From: JAJFVC01 sp039698075
Lineage (GTDB): Bacteria; Planctomycetota; Planctomycetia; Pirellulales; Thermoguttaceae
Assembly (NCBI GenBank): GCA_039698075.1
Contig: JBDKTJ010000162.1
Span: 1 to 9,698 of the forward strand
Direction of reading: 5' to 3'
Length of the DNA: 9,698 bases
Part shown: positions 1-5,562 of the stretch, one piece after another
Layout: each line of letters starts with the position of its first letter
Numbering within the stretch: the stretch's first letter is position 1
Notes under the pieces: model-generated
The model's database searches: none
What the model was told of the DNA's origin: nothing
Seen by the model: only the letters and a program-made list of their open reading frames with translations
Translations under genes and position numbers: made by a program

Positions 1-66
1 TATTCCGTGACGCAAAAGGCGACGACGCACCCGGCGGCAAAGATTCGTCGGGAATCGCAAGAAACT

Positions 67-95
67 AAAAAAGCCCCTAAAAACAAGGGCTTTTT
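67..95 (-). terminator. Rho-independent terminator downstream of tRNA-fMet
   Basis: The arms AAAAAGCCC (68-76) and GGGCTTTTT (87-95) pair perfectly over 9 bp around a 10-nt loop. Read on the minus strand, the GC core is followed by an uninterrupted U tract. It lies 45 bp beyond the tRNA 3' end and would end that transcript. The A tract on the other side means it could also work on the plus strand, but I see no gene reading into it from the left (1-66 holds nothing recognisable). Confidence 0.8.
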
Positions 96-139
96 GCGAA
101 AAACTGCGAGTGGCTGCTCGTTATTGCAAACCACCCAAG

Positions 140-213
<74 letters not shown>

Positions 214-225
214 TCATTGTCTTTT

Positions 226-253
226 ATTCTACCATAACGTTAGCCCTTGTCGA
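226..253 (-). promoter_or_regulatory. Sigma70-type promoter of tRNA-fMet
   Basis: On the minus strand, TCGACA (248-253, 5 of 6 to the -35 consensus) is followed after 16 bp by TAGAAT (226-231, 5 of 6 to the -10). Transcription would start near 219-220, only about 6 nt ahead of the mature tRNA 5' end, a typical arrangement for a single tRNA gene. The match is good by eye; no start site was measured. Confidence 0.65.
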
Positions 254-333
254 GGGACCGGGCCGAAGTTTTCCGTCGGTTGCCAAAAAACTCTCGGATA
301 TACTCTCTCTTTTTCGCCACATCGCACGTTCGA

Positions 334-756
334 CTATTGCGCGGGCGAGGGGGTCAGCGGCTCTGTTTCGTTCGGCGGGGCGGGAATCTGCTCCGGCGCC
401 AACGTCGGCACGTTCGCGCTTTCGGATGGAGTCGGTTGCGGCATCGCCGTTTGCGGCTGCGGATGGACCGACGGCTGGTGCAAATAGCCGGGATTCGCGT
501 AACCGTAGTAAGGATAGCCGTAAATCTGGCCCGGCACGTAAACCGCCGACGGCACGACCGCCGGATAACTGTATCGCGCCGCACGATACGCCCGACGCGG
601 AACGTAGGCATACGACGGATAGGCCGCGTAGCCGGGCGCATAGACAAAAGCCGGAACCGCTCGATGGCCTGCCTCGGCCGGTATCGGCAACGCAACGCTC
701 AACACCAAAACCGACGCCAGCAAGCACGCGGTTTTCCAACACGTTTTTATCAACAT
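334..756 (-). CDS. Small exported Tyr/Pro-rich protein of unknown function
   Basis: About 140 residues. The N-terminus has a basic start (MLIKTCWKT), a hydrophobic stretch and an AEA-type cleavage site near residue 28, so it is a probable Sec signal peptide. The mature part begins with a Tyr/Ala/Pro-rich, low-complexity region with repeated YP/YAP-like units. It ends in a Pro/Gln/Glu-rich tail of about 50 residues with no cysteines. I do not recognise a defined domain. Such short Y/P-rich exported proteins are common in planctomycetes, and a cell-surface or envelope role is only a guess. GTG at 759 directly precedes ATG at 756. The GGAG ribosome site (765-768) is 8 nt from the ATG and 5 nt from the GTG, so I chose the ATG, but 759 is possible. 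A weak promoter lies upstream. Confidence 0.75.
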   Translation of the reverse strand: MLIKTCWKTACLLASVLVLSVALPIPAEAGHRAVPAFVYAPGYAAYPSYAYVPRRAYRAARYSYPAVVPSAVYVPGQIYGYPYYGYANPGYLHQPSVHPQPQTAMPQPTPSESANVPTLAPEQIPAPPNETEPLTPSPAQ

Positions 757-807
757 CACGGCCGCTCCGATATTGGGGGGCTTGGGATAAAGTCGTAAAA
801 CAAAGGG

Positions 808-836
808 AATGTACCACCTGACCGCTCAAAGAGCAA
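808..836 (-). promoter_or_regulatory. Candidate promoter of the exported Tyr/Pro-rich protein gene
   Basis: On the minus strand, TTGCTC (831-836) lies 17 bp from TACATT (808-813), and transcription would start near 801, about 45 nt before the start codon. Both boxes are imperfect (3 and 4 of 6). The call rests mainly on exact spacing and position in the 107-bp gap after trmL. Confidence 0.3.
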
Positions 837-866
837 GAGAAGTGGAAGGTTGCGTAAAGCGGTCGA

Positions 867-1328
867 TCACTGGGTGCTGGCCCGGGTGATTTGACGCAGG
901 GTTTCGTAAGCGGCCACCCCGACGCTGACCGCCAGATTCAAGCTCCGCGCCTCGGGACGCATCGGGATCCGAAGGCAGCGTTCGGGATCGGCGGCCAGAA
1001 GAGACATCGGCAATCCTTGCGACTCGCTGCCAAACACCAGGACGTCATCCGCGGAAAAGACGGCGTCGGTGTAGAGTTTTTCCGCTCGTTTGGTGAAAAA
1101 CCACGGTCGGCAACCGGGCAGACATTTCGTCAGGGCTGCCCAATCGTCTACGGCTTCCCAATCGAGGTGTTGCCAATAGTCGAGTCCGGCGCGGCGCAAA
1201 TGCCGATCGTCGAGCCGAAACCCCAAGGGGCGCACGAGCCAAAGTTTGGCGCCGAGGGCCGCGCAGGTGCGCCCGATGTTGCCGGCGTTTTCGGGGATTT
1301 CCGGCTGATGGAGAACGACGTGGAACAA
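867..1328 (-). CDS. trmL: tRNA (cytidine(34)-2'-O)-methyltransferase TrmL
   Basis: This SPOUT-class methyltransferase transfers a methyl group from S-adenosylmethionine to the wobble 2'-O of C34/cmnm5U34 in tRNA-Leu isoacceptors (family knowledge). The 153-residue product matches the family length (E. coli about 157) and has no extra RNA-binding domain. Conserved blocks are visible in order: PEIPENAGNIGR (residues 9-20), LRRAGLDYW (44-52), VFGSESQGLP (98-107) and IPMRPEARSLNL (121-132), the last two forming the knotted cofactor site. The start is TTG: it gives the family-typical N-terminus MFHVVLHQPEIP and lies 16 bp after the rplI stop, with no clear ribosome site. Translation is therefore probably coupled to rplI. 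This is the last gene of the ribosomal block. Confidence 0.94.
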   Translation of the reverse strand: MFHVVLHQPEIPENAGNIGRTCAALGAKLWLVRPLGFRLDDRHLRRAGLDYWQHLDWEAVDDWAALTKCLPGCRPWFFTKRAEKLYTDAVFSADDVLVFGSESQGLPMSLLAADPERCLRIPMRPEARSLNLAVSVGVAAYETLRQITRASTQ

Positions 1329-1344
1329 CGGAAAATGGCCGCAA

Positions 1345-1890
1345 TCAGGGGGTGCCGGCCGCGCCTTCTTCGGCGACCGAGGGGACGACCCAAACCTTCA
1401 CTTCGGCATTGATGTCGTGGCCCAAGTGGACGTCGATCGTATAGAGACCGAGCTCCTTGAGCGGACCTTTCAGCCGGATCTGATCGGTGGCGATGTGGAA
1501 ATTGGCCTTCTTCAGGGCGTTGGCCACTTCGACCGCGCCGACCGAGCCGTACAGGTGGCCTTCGTCGTTGGCGTTGGCCTCGATCGTGACGCTTTGCTTG
1601 GCCAGATCGACGGCCAGGGCTTGCAGGCTGCTGAGCCGCGCCCGCTCGATCGCTTCCAATTGAGCCCGATGCTTCTCGACCATCCGCTTGTGGTGGTCGG
1701 TGGCCAAGGTGGCCAAGCCTTGGGGGATCAGGTAGTTGTTGGCGTAGCCGGGCCGAACTTGGACGACGTCGCCCTGCTTGCCGAGATGTTCGATCGTCTG
1801 CACGAGCAGCAGTTCGACGCCGTGCGGACCCTTGGGCAGCCGCTTGTTGCGATGCGGAACGGATTGTTTTTTCGACTTGATGTTGGCCAT
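1345..1890 (-). CDS. rplI: Large-subunit ribosomal protein bL9
   Basis: bL9 binds 23S rRNA at the base of the L1 stalk and reaches out across the ribosome surface. Here it is 181 residues against about 150 in E. coli. The N-domain core is clear from residue 25 on: HLGKQGDVVQVRPGYANNYLIPQG is the family signature (seen at about residues 34-57). It is followed by the long connecting helix (about 65-105) and the C-domain with DEGHLYGSVG. The excess is a 24-residue Lys/Arg/Pro-rich N-terminal extension and a short C-terminal tail. The ATG at 1890 is preferred over an in-frame TTG four codons earlier, because TTGGAT (1895-1900) serves as ribosome site for it. The codon at residue 25 (GTC) cannot be a start, so the extension is probably real. 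It lies 30 bp after ssb; rpsR is not between them. Confidence 0.95.
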   Translation of the reverse strand: MANIKSKKQSVPHRNKRLPKGPHGVELLLVQTIEHLGKQGDVVQVRPGYANNYLIPQGLATLATDHHKRMVEKHRAQLEAIERARLSSLQALAVDLAKQSVTIEANANDEGHLYGSVGAVEVANALKKANFHIATDQIRLKGPLKELGLYTIDVHLGHDINAEVKVWVVPSVAEEGAAGTP

Positions 1891-1920
1891 CGGTAAATCC
1901 AATTATGTTTTTTCGATTTG

Positions 1921-2397
1921 CTAAAAGGGAATGTCATCGCCGCCGGCGGGCTCGGCCGGTGGGGCGTCAAAAACTTCGTCCGACGGAGCGGCTTGGCTGT
2001 AGGCGTTGTTTCGGGTGGCCGGTCGAGCCGCGGGCCGCGGGCCGCCGCCTTCCGCGCCGCCTTGGCCTTTGGCGCTCAGCATCTGCATGCGCTCGCCGAC
2101 CACTTTCAACTTGGAACGTTTTTGGCCGTCTTGCGTTTCCCAACTGTCGAGTTTCAGGCGGCCTTCGATCAGCACCGGCGAACCCTTGCTCAGGTATTCG
2201 CTGACCACTTCGGCTGTCCGACCCCAGAGGGTGACGTCGACGAAGGTGGTCTCGTCGATCCATTCGCCATTGGCGTTTTTGCGACGGTCGTTGACGGCCA
2301 ATCCGATGTCGGTCACCGCCGTGCCGCTGGCCAAATAGCGCAATTCCGGATCTCGCGTGAGATTGCCGACCAAAATGACGCGGTTGAAACTGGCCAT
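1921..2397 (-). CDS. ssb: Single-stranded DNA-binding protein SSB
   Basis: SSB coats single-stranded DNA in replication, recombination and repair, usually as a homotetramer. The 158-residue product has an OB-fold (about 1-108) starting with FNRVILVGNLTRDPELRY and including WGRTAEVVSEYLSKGSPVLIEG. A Gly/Pro/Ala-rich flexible linker follows, then the acidic tip GGDDIPF that recruits partner proteins. Everything expected of a functional SSB is present. It starts with ATG 39 bp after the rpsF stop, with only a weak purine-rich ribosome site (AAAGAGA). Its place after rpsF is the standard bacterial arrangement. Confidence 0.96.
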   Translation of the reverse strand: MASFNRVILVGNLTRDPELRYLASGTAVTDIGLAVNDRRKNANGEWIDETTFVDVTLWGRTAEVVSEYLSKGSPVLIEGRLKLDSWETQDGQKRSKLKVVGERMQMLSAKGQGGAEGGGPRPAARPATRNNAYSQAAPSDEVFDAPPAEPAGGDDIPF

Positions 2398-2436
2398 GAC
2401 GGAAGTCTCTTTCAGTATGCAAGAGGGAAAGGCAAC

Positions 2437-2883
2437 TTACGCGTCTTCGTCCCCTTCGACGGCGCCTTCGACGGCATCGACCACGGGAGCCGTGTCTTCC
2501 ACTTCATCGTCATGCGGGGCCGAATCGCTCTCGGGCGAGGAGACCACGACGGGCGCGGACTTGGCGTGGGACACCAACGCGTCGACGATCCGCGGATCGA
2601 CCTTCAGGAACAGCACGCGGAGGATGTCGTCGGTGATCTGGCACTGCCGACGCAGGCTTTCCAGATGCTCGCTTCCGAGCCGGAAGTAGGTCAGCCAGTA
2701 GGTGCCCTTGCGCTGGCCTTTGATCGGATAGGCCAGGCGGCGCTCCTCCCAAAGGCGGCTGACGAGCATCTCGCCGCCGAGTTTTTCGACCATTGCGGGA
2801 ATCTGATTCGACACGGTCTCGGGATCTCGCCCATAACGGTTCGAATCGAGAATGAACATTCCTTCGTAAACGTTCGCGGCCAA
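2437..2883 (-). CDS. rpsF: Small-subunit ribosomal protein bS6
   Basis: bS6 binds the central domain of 16S rRNA together with bS18 during 30S assembly. The 148-residue product has the ferredoxin-like core (about 1-107): YEGMFILDSN at the start, WEERRLAYPIKGQRKGTYWLTYF in the middle (residues about 45-67), and LRVLFLKVD near the end. After the core comes a tail of about 40 residues rich in Asp, Glu, Val and Pro, so it is longer than the 95-135 usual. The start is TTG at 2883 with an excellent AGGAG (2891-2895) 7 nt away. No ATG gives the conserved N-terminus. It lies 24 bp after pth. bS18 is not encoded in this window. Confidence 0.95.
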   Translation of the reverse strand: MAANVYEGMFILDSNRYGRDPETVSNQIPAMVEKLGGEMLVSRLWEERRLAYPIKGQRKGTYWLTYFRLGSEHLESLRRQCQITDDILRVLFLKVDPRIVDALVSHAKSAPVVVSSPESDSAPHDDEVEDTAPVVDAVEGAVEGDEDA

Positions 2884-2907
2884 AGTGCGACTCCTGTTAA
2901 GTAATCG

Positions 2908-3465
2908 TCAATTATATTGATTCATGCAAAACGCGATGTCTTTTCGGACCCAATCGGCGACGGCGTCGGCGGCTCGGGCGACGGCCTGAACCACCACGGG
3001 CGACTCCTCCGGCGTAAATCGGCTCAACACGTAGTTGGCCCAATCCCAACCTTCCGGCGCGGTTCCCACGCCGATGCGAAGTCGCGAAAACTCCTCCGTT
3101 GCCAACCGCTCGATGATGTCTTCCAGACCCTTTTGACCGCCCGACGACCCTTGGGCTCGAAACCGCAACTTGCCAACCGGCAGGTTCAGGTCGTCACAGA
3201 CGACCAGCAGGTCTTCGTCGGCCAACTTGTAAAAACTCTTAGCTTCTTGAACACTCGTACCGCTTCGATTCATGAAGGTCGTGGGGCTCAGCAGCAGGAC
3301 TTTTTGGCCGTCCACGTCGGCTTCGATCAACTCGCCGTGGAACTTTCCCCAAGGTTGGGTCTTGCCAAATCGCCTGGCCAGCTCGCAAAGGACGGCGTAG
3401 CCGATGTTGTGCCGAGTGCCCTGGTAACGTCGGCCCGGATTGCCAAGCCCCACCACGAGTTTCAT
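2908..3465 (-). CDS. pth: Peptidyl-tRNA hydrolase (Pth family)
   Basis: Pth cleaves the ester bond of peptidyl-tRNAs that drop off the ribosome, recycling tRNA in the cytoplasm. The 185 residues fit the family (about 190). Visible are VGLGNPG (5-11, N9 at the substrate site), TRHNIG (17-22, catalytic His19), PTTFMNRSG (61-69, N66) and CDDLNLPVG with the catalytic-dyad Asp (D91). In the block usually read GGHNGL the protein has GGQKGL (109-114), so the His and the tRNA-contacting Asn are replaced by Gln and Lys. The rest of the fold (RLRIGVG, about 130-136) is intact. I read it as a working enzyme with a lineage-specific pocket, but a non-catalytic relative is possible. GGGGA (3475-3479) is a fair ribosome site 9 nt before the ATG. 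Confidence 0.94.
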   Translation of the reverse strand: MKLVVGLGNPGRRYQGTRHNIGYAVLCELARRFGKTQPWGKFHGELIEADVDGQKVLLLSPTTFMNRSGTSVQEAKSFYKLADEDLLVVCDDLNLPVGKLRFRAQGSSGGQKGLEDIIERLATEEFSRLRIGVGTAPEGWDWANYVLSRFTPEESPVVVQAVARAADAVADWVRKDIAFCMNQYN

Positions 3466-3620
3466 CGGCGATCGTCCCCAAACGGCTTTTTTTGATCTTC
3501 AGCAAGGCATCGCGACAACCGACCGCAAAGGTCTTTTGCAAAACTGCGGCGGCTGTTGCATCGCTCGGCTGACGGTCAACCCGCACGGCCGGTTCGGTCG
3601 CGCGGGACGTCCCATGCGAA

Positions 3621-4253
3621 TTACTCCTCCGACTCTCCTTCCTCCTTCTCTTTGGCTCCAATCACTTCGGGTTCGCCGGGCGCGGCCTCGCCCGATTCTT
3701 CCTCGGGCAGCTCCACCGGCACGATGCACTCGACGACTGCTTCGTCCAGGTCGCCGACCAAAATCTTCGCGCCTTGCGGAAGTTCGAGGCTGCCTAGCAG
3801 GATCGAACCGTTCAACGCCAAGTGGTTGATGTTGACGGCCAACTTTTCTGGAATCGACATGGCCGGGCAGGCGATTTCGACCTCGTGGATATGTTGTACC
3901 ACGACGCCGCCCTCGCGAACGCCCGGGGCCTCGCCGCGCAGCTCGACCGGCACGCGGACCTCGACGATTTCATGTTCGGAAATCCGCGTGAAATCAACGT
4001 GAATCACATGCGTGCCCCAGGTGTTCCACTGGAGCTCGCGAATAAAGGCGGACTCATTGACCGCACCGGTCAGGCTGACCAGACGGCTTCCGTGTCGAAT
4101 GGCGGCCGCCAACGTTTCGGCCTCCACGGAAAGCGGGACGCTCTGTTGACCGTGCCCGTATAAAATCCCAGGAACGTGCCCCGATTGACGGAGCCGTCGA
4201 TTGCCGTGCTTTCCTTGACTCTCTCGCGACTGAACCGCTAACTGTAGCGCCAT
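3621..4253 (-). CDS. rplY: Large-subunit ribosomal protein bL25, CTC/TL5 form
   Basis: bL25 binds 5S rRNA in the central protuberance; the long CTC form was first known as a general stress protein. The 210-residue product has the 5S-binding N-domain (about 1-88, with GKHGNRRLRQSGHVPGILYG near 15-34). A C-terminal beta domain follows (about 92-180), then a Glu-rich tail of about 30 residues. Two in-frame ATGs lie 6 nt apart. GAGG (4260-4263) abuts the first but is 6 nt from the second, so 4253 is chosen. The gene lies 155 bp before pth, and prs, its frequent upstream neighbour elsewhere, is absent. A strong hairpin precedes the ribosome site, so autogenous or leader control is plausible. Confidence 0.94.
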   Translation of the reverse strand: MALQLAVQSRESQGKHGNRRLRQSGHVPGILYGHGQQSVPLSVEAETLAAAIRHGSRLVSLTGAVNESAFIRELQWNTWGTHVIHVDFTRISEHEIVEVRVPVELRGEAPGVREGGVVVQHIHEVEIACPAMSIPEKLAVNINHLALNGSILLGSLELPQGAKILVGDLDEAVVECIVPVELPEEESGEAAPGEPEVIGAKEKEEGESEE

Positions 4254-4604
4254 GGACATCCTCGAAACGTAAGGGCCTATCCCAAAACTTGTCTTCGGAA
4301 CAATTCGATTGGGGTTTTAGGATACGGTCGAATGCGCAGAACAACTCCGGTCGCCAAGCGGCGAATCGCTCATTTTCTCGTAAACGCAGAGAATTGCAAC
4401 CCCAACGAGCAAGAATTTTGTCAAAGACCGCGTCGTGCCCGGCAAACTCCACGCAAACCCCCACGATTGGCAGCGTGCCTGCGACGGCTTCACTCGTCCG
4501 GGCCGTGGAAGCCACCCTCTGCGGTGGTTTTGCGACGGGCGATGCGAACGAACGACGCAATGGCCGGGTTGGCCGAAAAATTGCAGACAATCGGATGGCG
4601 GTCG
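4254..4604. other. Intergenic region between the thioredoxin-like gene and rplY
   Basis: No convincing gene is present in these 351 bp. The minus strand is open for long stretches, but the translation has no recognisable domain. Besides the leader hairpin near rplY, a perfect TTGACA (4419-4424, minus) is visible. No good -10 lies 16-18 bp from it, so the rplY promoter remains unplaced. A stem GCCACC/GGTGGT with a following T run (4509-4531) would only terminate a plus-strand transcript, and none is expected there. Confidence 0.5.
4278..4324 (-). promoter_or_regulatory. Stable hairpin in the rplY mRNA leader
   Basis: TATCCTAAAAC (4314-4324, minus strand) pairs with GTTTTGGGATA (4278-4288) over 11 bp, with a single G-U pair. 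Inside, TTGT/ACAA (4300-4303 with 4289-4292) closes a 7-nt loop and stacks directly on the outer stem on the 3' side, leaving a 10-nt bulge on the 5' side. The structure ends about 15 nt before the rplY ribosome site. No U tract follows, so it is not a terminator. It may be a ribosomal-protein binding site or simply an old repeat or insertion-sequence end. Confidence 0.4.
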
Positions 4605-5111
4605 CTAGCCGCGCTGAGGCGCATCGTCGTTTTCGAGCGCGGCGGCATCGGTTGGCTCATGCTCCACGCTGGGCGGCGTTTTTTGGTCGCCGGACTCTTG
4701 GGACGGTTTCTTTTTGGCGACTTTGTCGTGGGCAAGTCCCTCGTTGATGAACTCCTCGACCTGCTCGACGCTCTGGCCGCCGACCAACTTTTCGCGAAGC
4801 CAACCGTTGGCGGTCTTGCGGAACATCACCAGTTGCGGAATGGGGCCGCCGCCGGTCAATTGTTCAGCCAATTCGCCATTGTGGTCGGGATTGACGATCG
4901 CAAACGCCACTTTCCGCAACAGCCCATGCTCGCGGACCTTTGGAATGACGCTCTTTTTCATCGCCTGGCACGGCGCGCACCAGTCGGTGCTGACCATGAC
5001 GACCATCGGTTTTCCGGTCTCGACCGTGACGCGATGCGCCTCGGCATAACCGTCCCCATCGGCGGCCAACAGGGCCATGTGCACAACGGTAGCCAACAAC
5101 ACGGGGGTCAT
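4605..5111 (-). CDS. Exported thioredoxin-like protein
   Basis: The 168-residue protein starts with a short hydrophobic leader (residues 1-17, MTPVLLATVVHMALLAA), which suggests export or membrane anchoring; cleavage near AADG is plausible. A thioredoxin fold follows (about 20-120) with the active-site pair WCAPC (44-48) and the cis-Pro loop GPIPQL (P92). It is therefore a likely thiol-disulfide oxidoreductase of the envelope. The C-terminal 40 residues are Lys/Glu/Asp/Pro-rich and disordered-looking. AAGGAG (5118-5123) sits 6 nt before the ATG, an excellent ribosome site. Partner and reaction direction cannot be read from the sequence, and no DsbD-like reductant is encoded nearby. Confidence 0.85.
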   Translation of the reverse strand: MTPVLLATVVHMALLAADGDGYAEAHRVTVETGKPMVVMVSTDWCAPCQAMKKSVIPKVREHGLLRKVAFAIVNPDHNGELAEQLTGGGPIPQLVMFRKTANGWLREKLVGGQSVEQVEEFINEGLAHDKVAKKKPSQESGDQKTPPSVEHEPTDAAALENDDAPQRG

Positions 5112-5562
5112 CGACGACTCCTTTTTGTTCTTGCGGTTTACGGGTCAGGTAGGCTTTTCTGAGGGGAAAGCCGGTCGCACGACATGCCGGAACGTCCGAT
5201 TTCCGGGCTGACCAAAAAAGCATCCGGCCTTGGTTGCTTTCCCAGACGGGGACCCGCCAGTGTATCTGGATAGAATGAAATGACAAGTAGGGGTGACGCC
5301 CGATCTGCCGGTTGCGTAATTTGGGAAGTTTTTTCTTCCCCCTCGTAATGGTTGCGGCGAGCGTCTTTTTGGCTGTGTTGGCGTAAAAATAGGATAAAAG
5401 GGTAAATAGGATAAGTGTTCTGGACACGATATTATGGTTAGCGGGATCGCGCAACGTGGTTTGACGTGGCTACGTGGTAAACCGAACGCGGCGACATTAA
5501 GATAGCGGTTTGGACCGGCGGCGTTTTTTTTGTGAGATTTTGAAAAGGGCTCAAAGACACTC
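5112..5562. other. Divergent regulatory region between the thioredoxin-like and Gfo/Idh/MocA genes
   Basis: No real gene is seen in 451 bp; the open minus-strand frames have no recognisable domain. It holds, from left to right: a GGCTTT/AAAGCC hairpin (5152-5172), a CCGGAA/TTCCGG hairpin (5187-5206), the terminator-like stem at 5214-5240, and GGGAAG-T6-CTTCCC (5323-5340). Further right are two copies of AAATAGGATAA (5387-5397 and 5404-5414), a near-palindrome GTGTTCTGGACAC (5415-5427), and three ACGTGG hexamers (5454, 5464, 5472). Base composition is more AT-rich around 5380-5440 than in the flanking genes, which fits promoters, but no clean -35/-10 pair is evident. Confidence 0.5.
5214..5240 (-). 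terminator. Terminator-like hairpin in the leader of the thioredoxin-like gene
   Basis: On the minus strand, AAAGCA (5235-5240) pairs with TGCTTT (5217-5222). Inside, an A/A mismatch and a CC/GG extension close a 6-nt loop, and the 3' arm runs into six consecutive T (5214-5219). This is the form of an intrinsic terminator, yet it lies about 100 nt upstream of a start codon on the same strand. It could be an attenuator for the thioredoxin-like gene or the end of a short upstream RNA. Confidence 0.4.

Noticed and set aside
1918..2904. Long plus-strand open frame (328 codons) across ssb and rpsF
   Set aside because: It is antisense to two clear conserved genes. Its translation has no domain, and high GC at third positions readily keeps opposite frames open.
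4270..4480. Possible insertion-sequence remnant upstream of rplY
   Set aside because: The terminus-like GGGCCTATCCCAAAAC gave a suspicion. I find no matching far end, no target duplication and no transposase motif, so it is not called without a genome search.
4509..4531. Hairpin AAGCCACC/GGTGGTTT with a following T run on the plus strand
   Set aside because: There is no plus-strand gene upstream for it to terminate, and on the minus strand the T run is on the wrong side.
4332..5162. 276-codon plus-strand frame opposite the thioredoxin-like gene
   Set aside because: The minus strand has WCAPC, cis-Pro, a leader peptide and a strong ribosome site; the plus frame has none of these.
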